Assembly: GCA_029778965.1 (NCBI GenBank)
Contig: JAKPBL010000256.1
Coordinates: 1 to 6,908 of the forward strand
Direction: 5' to 3'
DNA length: 6,908 bases
Source: Bacteroidota bacterium
Lineage (GTDB): Bacteria; Bacteroidota; Bacteroidia; Chitinophagales; Chitinophagaceae
Under the pieces are notes generated by a model. The model had not been told where the DNA came from, did no database searches, and was given only the letters and a program-made list of their open reading frames with translations. How positions within the stretch are numbered: the stretch's first letter is position 1; each line of letters starts with the position of its first letter. Both the position numbers and the translations under genes were made by a program. Of the stretch, positions 1-6,390 are shown one piece after another.

Positions 1-2782
1 CGCCAAAGGCGCCTTCGGTACGGGGATAGATAAGTACCCCGTCGCGGAAGAGGCGGATCTTGCTGTCGCGCTTGATCTTGCCGTCGGTAACGAAACAGCC
101 CGCAACGGTCGCTTTGTCGAACTTGTACACTTCGCGCACTTCCACCTGGGCCACTTCTTTCTCCTGCACCTTGGGTTCAAGCATGCCTTCCATCGCGCTG
201 CGGATCTCTTCGATCGCGTTGTAGATGATGGAATAGGTCTTGATCTCCACCCCTTCGTTTTCGGCCAGGCGCGCTGCCTGGTTGGAGGCCCGTACGTTAA
301 AGCCGATCACGATGGCGTCGGAAGCGGTAGCCAGCAGTACATCGCTTTCGGTGATGGCGCCCACAGCCTTGTGTACCACCGACACGGCGATCTCTTCGGT
401 GCTTTGCTTGATAAGGGAGTCGGAGAGCGCTTCGACCGAACCGTCCACGTCGCCCTTGATAATGAGGTTGAGCTGCTTGAAATTGCCCAGCGCCAGGCGG
501 CGGCCGATCTCGTCGAGGGTGATGTGCTTCTTGGTACGGATACCCTGTTCACGGAGTATCTGTGCCCGGCGACCGGCCACTTCTTTCGCTTCAGATTCGT
601 CTTCATATACCCGGAAGGTTTCACCCGCCTGCGGAGCGCCGTTCAGTCCGAGGATCAGTACCGGCGTGGAAGGCAGGGCCTGGTCCATCTTCTTGTTGCG
701 CTCGTTGAACATCGCTTTCACCCGGCCATAGTACTGGCCCGATACCACGATATCGCCCTGCTGCAGCGTGCCGTTCTGTACCAGCACGGTAGCCACATAA
801 CCGCGGCCTTTGTCGAGCGTGGCTTCGATAATAGTACCGTTGGCCTCGCGGTCGGGGTTGGCTTTCAGGTCGAGCAGCTCGGCTTCAAGCAGTATCTTTT
901 CGAGCAGCAGGTCTACGTTCAGGCCTTTTTTGGCGCTGAGCTCCTGGCTCTGGAATTTACCGCCCCACTCTTCCACCAGGATATTCATCTGGGAGAGCTG
1001 TTCGTATATCTTCTGCGGGTTGGCCCCGTCTTTATCGATCTTGTTGATGGCGAAGATCATCGGTACGTTGGCGGCCTGGGCGTGGCTGATGGCCTCCTTG
1101 GTTTGGGGCATCACCGCGTCGTCTGCTGCGATCACGATCACCGCAATGTCGGTCACTTTGGCGCCGCGGGCACGCATGGCCGTAAAGGCTTCGTGACCGG
1201 GGGTATCGAGGAAGGTGATCTTTTTATCTTCCGCCACGTCAACGGTATAGGCGCCGATGTGCTGCGTGATGCCGCCAGCCTCGCCGGCCACCACGTTGGC
1301 GCTGCGGATATAATCGAGCAGCGATGTTTTACCGTGGTCAACGTGACCCATGATGGTAACGATGGGTGAACGCGGCTGCAGGTCTTCCGGGTCGTCCTGG
1401 ATATCTTCCTCGTCCATGTCTTCCATGTCGTCGAGGCCGATGAATTCCACGTTGAAGCCGAATTCTCCCGCCACCAGTTCGATCACTTCGGCGTCGAGGC
1501 GCTGGTTGATCGACACCATCATACCGAGGCCCATACACTTGCCGATCACTTCCGCATAACTTACATCCATCAGGCTGGCGAGTTCGCTTACGCTGATGAA
1601 TTCGGTTACCTGGATGGTAGTGTCCTGTGCGTCGTGGCCTTCCTGCTCTACCATGCCCTGGCGTTTCTCACGCAGGCGACGTGTTTTCAATCCGCGACCG
1701 CCTTTGGGGCCGCCGCCGGCCATTTTGGCCTGGGTTTGCCGGATCTTCTCCTGTATCTCTTTCTGGTCTATTTCCTTGACTTCGCGCGGGTTCTGGCGTT
1801 GACCACCGGTACGGTTGTTACCGCGCTGCCCCTGCTGGCCGGGACGCTGGAAGCGATTGCCGCCCTGCTGGCCGGGACCGCGGAAGCCGCCACCCTGGCC
1901 TGTCTGTCCGGGACCACGGAAACCACCCTGCTGGCCACTGGCCTGCTGGCGGGTGATGTTCTCCCCTTTCTTATCGATGGGGATGCGCTTGCGCACGCGT
2001 TTGGTATCGCCGCCTGCAGCGCCGCCGGGCTTGGGACGGGTATCGCTGTCGGTCGGAAGATCGATCTTGCCCATGATCCGGGGACCGGTAAGGCGTTCGG
2101 CCTGGATATTTTCGATAACAGGCGGCTCGTTCGTTTCTTCTTCGGCGGGTGTTATAGTGGCTTCGGGCTCAGGCGTGGTGATAGCCACCGGTTGTTCTGC
2201 CGGCGGCTTTTCGGCCGCTTTTTTGGCCGGTTCGCCCTGCTTCTTAACCACTTTTTTCGGGCGGGTGCTTGAATCGATGGCCGAGAGGTCTATTTTATCA
2301 ACGATTTTCGGTCCTTCGATGGTACCCGATTCCACTTTGGCGATCTCCGGTTCGGCAGGCGCTTCTTTTTCCGTTTTTTCTTTCACCGGCGCTTCGGCAA
2401 AGACATCTGCCGCGGGCGTTTTTATCTCGGGTGCTACGGGCAGTTCGGGTTCCACCGGTTTGGTTTCCGCCGCCGGTTTTTCCACGGGCGCCGGTTCTGT
2501 CTTTTTGGTTTCCTTGCGGAAAAGAACTTCTTCGTCTTCCTTCTTCTTCTTTTCCTGCGTGCTGCCTTTGGGCAGGTCGATCTGGTCGCTCTTGATCTTG
2601 GCCACTTTGTCGCTCTGGAACTCGCGCTGAAGCGCATTGTACATGTCTTCAGAGAGTTTCGACGTGGGCTTTAGCTCATCGCGGTCAAAACCTTTGGACA
2701 CCAGGAACTCCACCAGCGTGTCTTTGCCGATGTTGAATTCCTTGGCGGCCGCCATTAATCTGGGTGTTGTTATTTCTGCCAT
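1..2782 (-). CDS. infB: Translation initiation factor IF2 (3' end beyond left edge)
   Basis: IF2 is the GTPase that brings initiator fMet-tRNA to the 30S subunit and promotes 50S joining. The frame is open without a stop for 927 codons from ATG at 2782 to the window edge; roughly 50 C-terminal residues are probably missing. Residues 1-55 (MAEITTPRL...) are the IF2 N-terminal domain. A long Ala/Glu/Lys/Pro linker follows, then a Gly/Gln/Arg stretch at about 280-328. The G domain shows GHVDHGKT (479-486), DTPGH (526-530) and NKID (580-583). Later come the beta-barrel domain ([15 protein letters not shown]), domain III ([13 protein letters not shown]) and the start of domain IV ([20 protein letters not shown]). 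The start is fixed by the conserved N terminus and by directly abutting the nusA stop, so translational coupling is likely. The long linker is usual for Bacteroidota IF2. I saw no frameshift at the points where I checked the frame. Confidence 0.97.
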   Translation of the reverse strand, partial: MAEITTPRLMAAAKEFNIGKDTLVEFLVSKGFDRDELKPTSKLSEDMYNALQREFQSDKVAKIKSDQIDLPKGSTQEKKKKEDEEVLFRKETKKTEPAPVEKPAAETKPVEPELPVAPEIKTPAADVFAEAPVKEKTEKEAPAEPEIAKVESGTIEGPKIVDKIDLSAIDSSTRPKKVVKKQGEPAKKAAEKPPAEQPVAITTPEPEATITPAEEETNEPPVIENIQAERLTGPRIMGKIDLPTDSDTRPKPGGAAGGDTKRVRKRIPIDKKGENITRQQASGQQGGFRGPGQTGQGGGFRGPGQQGGNRFQRPGQQGQRGNNRTGGQRQNPREVKEIDQKEIQEKIRQTQAKMAGGGPKGGRGLKTRRLREKRQGMVEQEGHDAQDTTIQVTEFISVSELASLMDVSYAEVIGKCMGLGMMVSINQRLDAEVIELVAGEFGFNVEFIGLDDMEDMDEEDIQDDPEDLQPRSPIVTIMGHVDHGKTSLLDYIRSANVVAGEAGGITQHIGAYTVDVAEDKKITFLDTPGHEAFTAMRARGAKVTDIAVIVIAADDAVMPQTKEAISHAQAANVPMIFAINKIDKDGANPQKIYEQLSQMNILVEEWGGKFQSQELSAKKGLNVDLLLEKILLEAELLDLKANPDREANGTIIEATLDKGRGYVATVLVQNGTLQQGDIVVSGQYYGRVKAMFNERNKKMDQALPSTPVLILGLNGAPQAGETFRVYEDESEAKEVAGRRAQILREQGIRTKKHITLDEIGRRLALGNFKQLNLIIKGDVDGSVEALSDSLIKQSTEEIAVSVVHKAVGAITESDVLLATASDAIVIGFNVRASNQAARLAENEGVEIKTYSIIYNAIEEIRSAMEGMLEPKVQEKEVAQVEVREVYKFDKATVAGCFVTDGKIKRDSKIRLFRDGVLIYPRTEGAFG

Positions 2783-4030
2783 TTATTCTTTTTCGAACTC
2801 TGCTTTTACGACTTTTCGAACTTCTTCGATGGTTTCGCGCTCGAGATCGGTTCTTCTTTCTAATTCGTCAACTGTAAGGTCCAAAACGCTGCGTGCGGTA
2901 TCGCAACCGATGCGTTTTAATTCGTCTATAATCCAGGTATCGATCTCGTCGGCAAATTCGTCGAGGTCGATATCGTATTCTTCTTCGTCGCCCTCGTTAT
3001 CGCGGAATACGTCGATCGTAAGCCCTGTCAATTCCTGGGCCAGTTTGATATTGACGCCTTTCCGGCCGATGGCAAGGGAAACCTGGTCTGGTTTAAGGAA
3101 CACGTTCACGTGGTGCTTCTCGTTATCGATCTCCATGCTGGTGATCTTGGCCGGGGTAAGCGAGCGCTGGATCAGCAGTTGCTGGTTGTTGGTCCAGTTG
3201 ATCACGTCGATGTTCTCGTTCTTCAGTTCGCGAACAATGCCGTGAATGCGGCTTCCCTTCATACCCACACAGGCGCCTACGGGGTCGATGCGGTCATCAT
3301 AAGACTCTACGGCTACTTTGGCTCTTTCCCCCGGCTCGCGCACGATCTTCTTGATCACGATAAGGCCGTCGAAGATCTCGGGCACTTCAATTTCAAGCAA
3401 TTTAGCCAAGAAAAGCGGACTGGTACGGGATAAAATGATAACGGGCGAATTATTTTTCAGCTCCACTTTTTTAACCACGGCACGGATGGTTTCGCCTTTT
3501 TTGAAATAGTCTTGCGGAATCTGCTCGCTTTTAGGCAGGATCAGCTCATTGCCCTCTTCGTCGAGCAGCAGGATCTCTTTTTTCCATACCTGGTACACCT
3601 CGGCGTTGATGATATCTCCTACGCGGTCGCCGTATTTTTTGACAAGCACGTTCTTTTTCAGGTCGCTGATGCGGCTGGCCAGGGTCTGTTTGGCGGCCAG
3701 GATGGCGCGGCGGCCGAAATCGAGTATCTCCACTTCTTCGTACAGGTCTTCGCCCACTTCATAGTCGGGTTCTATCTTCCGGGCGTCGCTGTAGGCGATC
3801 TGGGCCAGCGGGTCTTCCACCTCTCCGTCTTCGACGATGGTGCGGCGGCGCATGATCTCCAGGTCGCCTTTTTCGGCGTTCACGATGACGTCGAAATTGT
3901 CATCGGCCCCGTACTTCTTGCGCAGCAGGGTTTTGAACACGTCTTCAACCACTTTCATCATGGTGGGGCGGTCGATGTTTTCGGCGTCTTTGAAGTCCTG
4001 GAATGCTTCGATCAGATTGATACTTGCCAT
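2783..4030 (-). CDS. nusA: Transcription elongation/antitermination factor NusA
   Basis: NusA binds RNA polymerase and nascent RNA and modulates pausing, termination and antitermination. The 415 residues show the expected order: N-terminal polymerase-binding domain (1 to about 125), S1 domain (about 130-200), KH1 with GMKG at 256-259, and KH2 with IGRKG at 321-325. An acidic linker (about 345-365, rich in D and E) leads to a single helix-hairpin-helix-like segment (about 367-413). E. coli NusA is about 495 residues and carries two C-terminal acidic repeats; the shorter tail here is consistent with Bacteroidota homologues. The ATG at 4030 gives MASINLIEAFQDFK, the usual start. It lies 11 bases after the rimP stop and its own stop touches the infB start, so the three genes are almost certainly one transcript. 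No Shine-Dalgarno sequence is visible in ATAACACCGCC before the start. Confidence 0.97.
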   Translation of the reverse strand: MASINLIEAFQDFKDAENIDRPTMMKVVEDVFKTLLRKKYGADDNFDVIVNAEKGDLEIMRRRTIVEDGEVEDPLAQIAYSDARKIEPDYEVGEDLYEEVEILDFGRRAILAAKQTLASRISDLKKNVLVKKYGDRVGDIINAEVYQVWKKEILLLDEEGNELILPKSEQIPQDYFKKGETIRAVVKKVELKNNSPVIILSRTSPLFLAKLLEIEVPEIFDGLIVIKKIVREPGERAKVAVESYDDRIDPVGACVGMKGSRIHGIVRELKNENIDVINWTNNQQLLIQRSLTPAKITSMEIDNEKHHVNVFLKPDQVSLAIGRKGVNIKLAQELTGLTIDVFRDNEGDEEEYDIDLDEFADEIDTWIIDELKRIGCDTARSVLDLTVDELERRTDLERETIEEVRKVVKAEFEKE

Positions 4031-4041
4031 GGCGGTGTTAT

Positions 4042-4512
4042 TTAAAAAACTACCTGAATTTTTGTTTGTTTGATGTTATCGAATAGCAAAGAGTGGGCGA
4101 CCACTTCTTTTTTCTTGTTCTTTCCTTTGGTTTCTTCGAGCACGATGCCGTCTTCGGTAACCGACTGGAGTACGCCGTTGAGCTTGCTGCCGTCGTTCAG
4201 GGTCACTTCGGCATGGCGACCGGTATTGTTCCGGTACTGCCGGCCTGTTTTAAGCGGTTCGTCGAGCCCCGGCGAGGATACTTCGAGCGAGAAATCGCCT
4301 TCAGGGAACCAGCCCGCCTCTTCAATTTTTTTGTACAGCGCGCGGTTATAGCGGGCGCAACCGGCGATGCTTATTCCCTGGTCGGCATCGAGGAAAACCT
4401 TTATATTATGGGTAGGCTTAATACGAATATCCACCAGGAAATAGTCAGGGTCGGCGCCGAGCAGCTCTTCCAGCATCGCTGTTACCGCTTGTATAATGTC
4501 TTCGTTTGTCAT
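4042..4512 (-). CDS. rimP: Ribosome maturation factor RimP
   Basis: RimP binds the 30S subunit and assists its late assembly. The protein has 156 residues, a normal length. The N-terminal domain carries VDIRIKPTHNIKVFLD (27-42), GISIAGCARYNRAL (46-59) and the family signature SPGLDEPL (80-87). The C-terminal SH3-like domain follows (about 95-156), with a lysine-rich loop KGKNKKKE at 129-136. It is the first gene of rimP-nusA-infB, the conserved order in many bacteria. The ATG at 4512 is preceded by CCATTTTGC with no Shine-Dalgarno sequence, as is common in Bacteroidota. A strong stem-loop ends nine bases before this ATG and may affect its translation. Confidence 0.95.
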   Translation of the reverse strand: MTNEDIIQAVTAMLEELLGADPDYFLVDIRIKPTHNIKVFLDADQGISIAGCARYNRALYKKIEEAGWFPEGDFSLEVSSPGLDEPLKTGRQYRNNTGRHAEVTLNDGSKLNGVLQSVTEDGIVLEETKGKNKKKEVVAHSLLFDNIKQTKIQVVF

Positions 4513-4521
4513 GCAAAATGG

Positions 4522-4549
4522 AAGAAGGGAACGCTTCCGTTCCCTTCTT
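4522..4549 (-). promoter_or_regulatory. Perfect hairpin in the rimP 5' leader
   Basis: The arms AAGAAGGGAACG (4522-4533) and CGTTCCCTTCTT (4538-4549) are exact reverse complements, giving a 12-bp stem with a 4-base loop (GAAG in the rimP mRNA). Given the predicted start near 4561, the stem fills most of the leader and ends nine bases before the rimP ATG. On the mRNA it is followed by CCATTTTGC, not a U tract, so it is not a standard intrinsic terminator. A role in translation control, mRNA stability or autoregulation is inference. Confidence 0.7.
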
Positions 4550-4567
4550 TTGAATCATTTACCGCTG

Positions 4568-4602
4568 CAAAGGTAGGGGAAAATCAAAGGTCAAAAGTCA
4601 AA
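4568..4602 (-). promoter_or_regulatory. Bacteroidota-type promoter of rimP-nusA-infB
   Basis: On the minus strand TACCTTTG (plus coordinates 4568-4575) matches the TAnnTTTG -7 consensus of the Bacteroidota primary sigma factor exactly. Candidate -33 TTTG boxes lie 16 bases further upstream (4592-4595) and 23 bases further upstream (4599-4602), both inside the TTTTGAC heptad array. Transcription would start near 4560-4563 and give a leader of about 50 bases. The box match and position are seen; promoter activity is inferred. This is the only good promoter candidate I find for the operon. Confidence 0.75.
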
Positions 4603-4808
4603 AGTCAAAAATGGGTCGCTGAAAAGCCGGCAGACCATAGAGTTGCAGGCAGCGTAAATATAAACCGGCCGCAATCGCCGGGCAGGCCTGGTACTGAGTT
4701 TCTGGTTTCACTAAACTGATTATCAATTACTTGTAATCTTATAACCGTCAACCTGCCAGTCACTGGCACAGCCACACGGCTATGCGCTCGTTTTTGACTT
4801 TTGACTTT
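4594..4808. repeat. Perfect 18-bp inverted repeat made of TTTTGAC heptads, enclosing 179 bp
   Basis: AAAGTCAAAAGTCAAAAA at 4594-4611 and TTTTTGACTTTTGACTTT at 4791-4808 are exact reverse complements. The left array continues outward with further degenerate heptads to about 4584. Each array reads TTTTGAC towards its own flanking gene, rimP on one side and the plus-strand gene at 4851 on the other. The enclosed segment has no convincing gene. It contains a small perfect palindrome, TGCCAGT-C-ACTGGCA, at 4754-4768. The structure could be a short non-autonomous mobile or dispersed intergenic element, or paired promoter-proximal repeats; the sequence alone does not decide. Confidence 0.7.
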
Positions 4809-4837
4809 CCTAAACATTCTCCCTCCGCATCTGTTTG

Positions 4838-4845
4838 TACCTTTA
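4838..4845 (+). promoter_or_regulatory. Possible -7 box before the small membrane protein gene
   Basis: TACCTTTA differs from TAnnTTTG at the last base and lies five bases before the ATG at 4851. A -7 box here would place transcription start at or very near the ATG, giving a leaderless or very short leader. I find no TTG at the expected -33 distance, so support is weak. The plus-strand TTTTGAC array (4791-4808) lies too far upstream to serve as the partner box. Confidence 0.35.
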
Positions 4846-4850
4846 TTACT

Positions 4851-5111
4851 ATGGTACAGATCATCTTTTGGGCATTGCTTGCCTATATTGCTTACCGCTT
4901 CCTTTTCGGCTTTGTGCTGCCGGTATCGAAGGCCACGCGCGAGGTACGCAGGCAATTCAAAGCCGCGCAGGAGGAAATGGAGAACCGGGCGCGCCAGCAG
5001 CAAGGTTATAGCACCGGCGATGCGGAAGAGGGTGAGTCGCGCCGGCAGCCCGGCCCGGCGCAGAAAGAAGTTCGCAAAGAGTATATTGACTTCGAAGAGA
5101 TCAGCGAGTAG
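4851..5111 (+). CDS. Small membrane-anchored DUF4834-like protein
   Basis: The product has 86 residues. An N-terminal hydrophobic segment (about 2-24, VQIIFWALLAYIAYRFLFGF) is followed directly by a basic stretch (SKATREVRRQFK), which suggests one membrane span with the tail in the cytoplasm. The tail is polar, rich in Gln, Glu and Arg, and ends in KEYIDFEEISE. This build, a short span, LPV, a basic helix and a terminal YIDFEEI, matches my recollection of the DUF4834 family in Bacteroidota; its function is unknown. An in-frame ATG at 4782 would add 23 residues, but these are encoded partly by the heptad repeat and look non-coding. The ATG at 4851 places the hydrophobic segment at the N terminus as expected. 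It is divergent from rimP. Confidence 0.75.
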   Translation: MVQIIFWALLAYIAYRFLFGFVLPVSKATREVRRQFKAAQEEMENRARQQQGYSTGDAEEGESRRQPGPAQKEVRKEYIDFEEISE

Positions 5112-5160
5112 GCTGGCCTCTTTTATACCGGCCACGGTCCCAATAACGAGCACATTTTGT

Positions 5161-5168
5161 TATTTTTA
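5161..5168 (+). promoter_or_regulatory. Possible -7 box before the DUF433-DUF5615 cassette
   Basis: TATTTTTA lies five bases before the ATG at 5174 and resembles TAnnTTTG except at the last base. Spacing to the start codon is identical to that of the box before the gene at 4851. No good -33 TTG lies at the expected distance, so it could instead be an A/T-rich translation-initiation context. Confidence 0.3.
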
Positions 5169-5173
5169 CTACC

Positions 5174-5413
5174 ATGAAATGGCAAGATCATATTGTTTCT
5201 GACAAAGAGGTATTGGTGGGCAAGCCTGCAGTTAAAGGGACAAGAATCTCTGTCGAATTTATCATTGGTTTATTAGCCCAGGGTTGGACCGAGCGTCAAA
5301 TACTGGAAAATTATCCCAGACTTACAAAAGAATCACTACAGGCTGTTTTTGTATATATCAGAGAATGTATGCAAGATGGGTTGTTATTCGTATCACCACG
5401 AAAGACAGCCTGA
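5174..5413 (+). CDS. DUF433 family protein, probable antitoxin
   Basis: The product has 79 residues, typical of DUF433. The signature VGKPAVKGTRISVEFIIGLL (15-34) matches the family pattern, in which a G-K-P-x-x-x-G-T-R core is followed by a helix. GWTERQILENYPRLTKESLQ (37-56) matches the following 'G-x-(T/S)-x-x-x-I-L-x-x-Y-P-x-L-T' segment. DUF433 proteins resemble VapB-type antitoxins with a winged-helix-like fold. They are commonly encoded just before a DUF5615 PIN-like protein, exactly the arrangement here: the partner starts four bases after this stop. By family precedent it would bind and neutralise the partner and possibly repress its own transcription. The gene is visibly more A/T-rich than the rimP-infB block, which fits an acquired module. 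Toxin-antitoxin activity is inferred. Confidence 0.85.
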   Translation: MKWQDHIVSDKEVLVGKPAVKGTRISVEFIIGLLAQGWTERQILENYPRLTKESLQAVFVYIRECMQDGLLFVSPRKTA

Positions 5414-5417
5414 CACA

Positions 5418-5771
5418 ATGAAATTGCTCGCAAATGAAAACTTCCCGCTCCGAAGCGTTTCTTATCTGCGCGAAAAGGGGTTTGACATAAAAGCAATTGG
5501 CGTCGAGAGCCCAGGTATAAAAGACAGAGAGGTTATGGAAATCGCCATGACGGAAGACCGATTGATTCTTACATTCGACAGAGATTATGGAGAACTCATT
5601 TTCAGACATAATTTTCGACCACAGCAAGGGGTTATTTACCTGCGAATCGATGAATTTCTACCGGAACAACCCGGGCAACTTATTGAAACATTATTGTCAA
5701 ATTCAATGCTGGTTTTCGGTTATACATTAACAGTCGTTGATGCTGACGGAGTCAGGCAGCGTAAATACTAA
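5418..5771 (+). CDS. DUF5615 PIN-like protein, probable toxin
   Basis: The product has 117 residues, normal for DUF5615. The family is related to PIN/Mut7-C-type nuclease domains and is predicted to be a metal-dependent RNase. Visible signatures are KLLANENFP at 2-10, a helix and GFDIKAIG, PGIKDREVMEIA at 32-43 and LTFDRDYGELIF at 51-62. Candidate acidic residues are E7, D36, E38, D54 and D56. In many relatives the first motif reads LADENLP; here Asn6 stands where Asp is usual. ATG at 5418 is preferred because it opens with the conserved LLANEN strand and lies four bases after the antitoxin stop; an upstream in-frame ATG at 5349 would overlap the antitoxin and add 23 non-conserved residues. 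The pair is probably translationally coupled. RNase activity and toxicity are inferred. Confidence 0.85.
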   Translation: MKLLANENFPLRSVSYLREKGFDIKAIGVESPGIKDREVMEIAMTEDRLILTFDRDYGELIFRHNFRPQQGVIYLRIDEFLPEQPGQLIETLLSNSMLVFGYTLTVVDADGVRQRKY

Positions 5772-5778
5772 CAACCAT

Positions 5779-6390
5779 CTACACATCCAGTTCTAGCACC
5801 GTCATACCCGGCTTCAGGTGAATGGCCTGCAGGCCGGCTTCAAGCGCGCCTTCAATATTGGGGTACGTATCGTCGATGAAAATTGTTTCGGCGGCCTTGA
5901 TCCCCGCATCATTAAGCAGGGCGGTGTATGAAGCCGCATAAGGCTTTCGCAGCCCTAGTATATGCGAGTAATACGCTTTGTCGAAATAATCGTCAAACGG
6001 TTTTTTTGGAAAAGCTTCCAGGAACGAAGCCTGGAAAGCATCGTGGTGGAAAGCGTTGGTATTGCTGTACAGGAAAAGCCGGTACCTGCCGGCCAGTGTT
6101 TCCAGCCATTGAACACGCTCGGGCGGAAAATCAAGCAACATCGCATTCCAGGCGGCTACAATAGCTGTATCGGGCTTAACGAGGCCGGTTTCTCTTTTGA
6201 AATGTTCGAGGAATTGCTCTTTGCTTACCTTACCGGTTTCCAGTTCTTCGAATAAAGGCGAAGCCTTGAACTGGGAAAAATGGTTGTTGAAACCAGAAAG
6301 GCCCAGCGTCTTGAACGCTTCTTCTGTTTTGGGGAAACTGAGATTGAGCAATACCCCGCCGAGGTCGAGAATAATGTTTTTGGCTGTCAT
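5779..6390 (-). CDS. HAD-superfamily (subfamily IA) phosphatase, YihX-like
   Basis: The 203-residue cytoplasmic protein carries the HAD motifs in order: motif I ILDLGGVLLNL with nucleophile Asp9, motif II YSNTN (108-112), motif III LGLRKP (145-150) with Lys149, and motif IV FIDDTYPNIEGA (171-182) with Asp173 and Asp174. A helical cap lies between about residues 17 and 90. The combination DLGxV, SNTN, LGxRKP and DD-x-x-x-NIEGA resembles E. coli YihX, an alpha-D-glucose-1-phosphate phosphatase. The second Asp of the canonical DxD is replaced by Gly11; YihX likewise lacks it (DLGN). The substrate cannot be read from the sequence. The gene lies 17 bases after the stop of the same-strand nuclease gene, so co-transcription is possible, and it converges on the toxin gene with a 7-base gap. 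Confidence 0.88.
   Translation of the reverse strand: MTAKNIILDLGGVLLNLSFPKTEEAFKTLGLSGFNNHFSQFKASPLFEELETGKVSKEQFLEHFKRETGLVKPDTAIVAAWNAMLLDFPPERVQWLETLAGRYRLFLYSNTNAFHHDAFQASFLEAFPKKPFDDYFDKAYYSHILGLRKPYAASYTALLNDAGIKAAETIFIDDTYPNIEGALEAGLQAIHLKPGMTVLELDV

Larger units (their letters stand above)
4513..4850. other. Divergent intergenic region, no gene seen
   Basis: These 338 bases separate divergent rimP and the plus-strand small membrane protein gene. They hold the leader hairpin (4522-4549), the rimP promoter (4568-4602) and the heptad inverted repeat (4594-4808) with the central palindrome (4754-4768). A promoter-like box at 4838-4845 precedes the plus-strand start. Frames open across this stretch on either strand show no recognisable protein features. 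No tRNA or recognisable small-RNA family is evident by eye. Confidence 0.7.

Noticed and set aside
371..1369. Long plus-strand open frame of 332 codons opposite infB
   Set aside because: It is antisense to the conserved IF2 G domain and C-terminal domains. The composition (many His, Val, Leu, Gly) is what reversed G/C-rich codons yield, and no family features are visible.
1634..2630. Two overlapping plus-strand frames (212 and 271 codons) opposite the IF2 linker
   Set aside because: These are shadows of the Gly/Gln/Arg and Ala/Glu linker codons; the apparent hydrophobic or Pro/Trp/Cys-rich repeats arise from reading GGC and CAG codons backwards.
3512..4045. Plus-strand frame of 177 codons opposite nusA
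   Set aside because: It mirrors the conserved NusA N-terminal and S1 codons on the other strand and has no independent start context or motif.
4522..4552. The leader hairpin read as an intrinsic terminator
   Set aside because: On the minus strand no U tract follows. On the plus strand a short TTTT overlaps its 3' end, but no plus-strand gene lies upstream to need terminating.
4782..4850. Upstream ATG that would extend the DUF4834-like protein by 23 residues
   Set aside because: The extension is encoded partly by the TTTTGAC repeat and would push the N-terminal hydrophobic segment inward; the ATG at 4851 gives the expected N-terminal membrane segment.
5114..5134. TGGCC...GGCCA inverted repeat just after the DUF4834-like stop, a possible terminator
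   Set aside because: The stem is only 5 bp with an 11-base loop and no T tract follows it.
4605..5153. Minus-strand frame of 182 codons opposite the DUF4834-like gene and into the intergenic repeat
   Set aside because: It overlaps a recognisable plus-strand gene, runs through the heptad repeat, and shows no family features.
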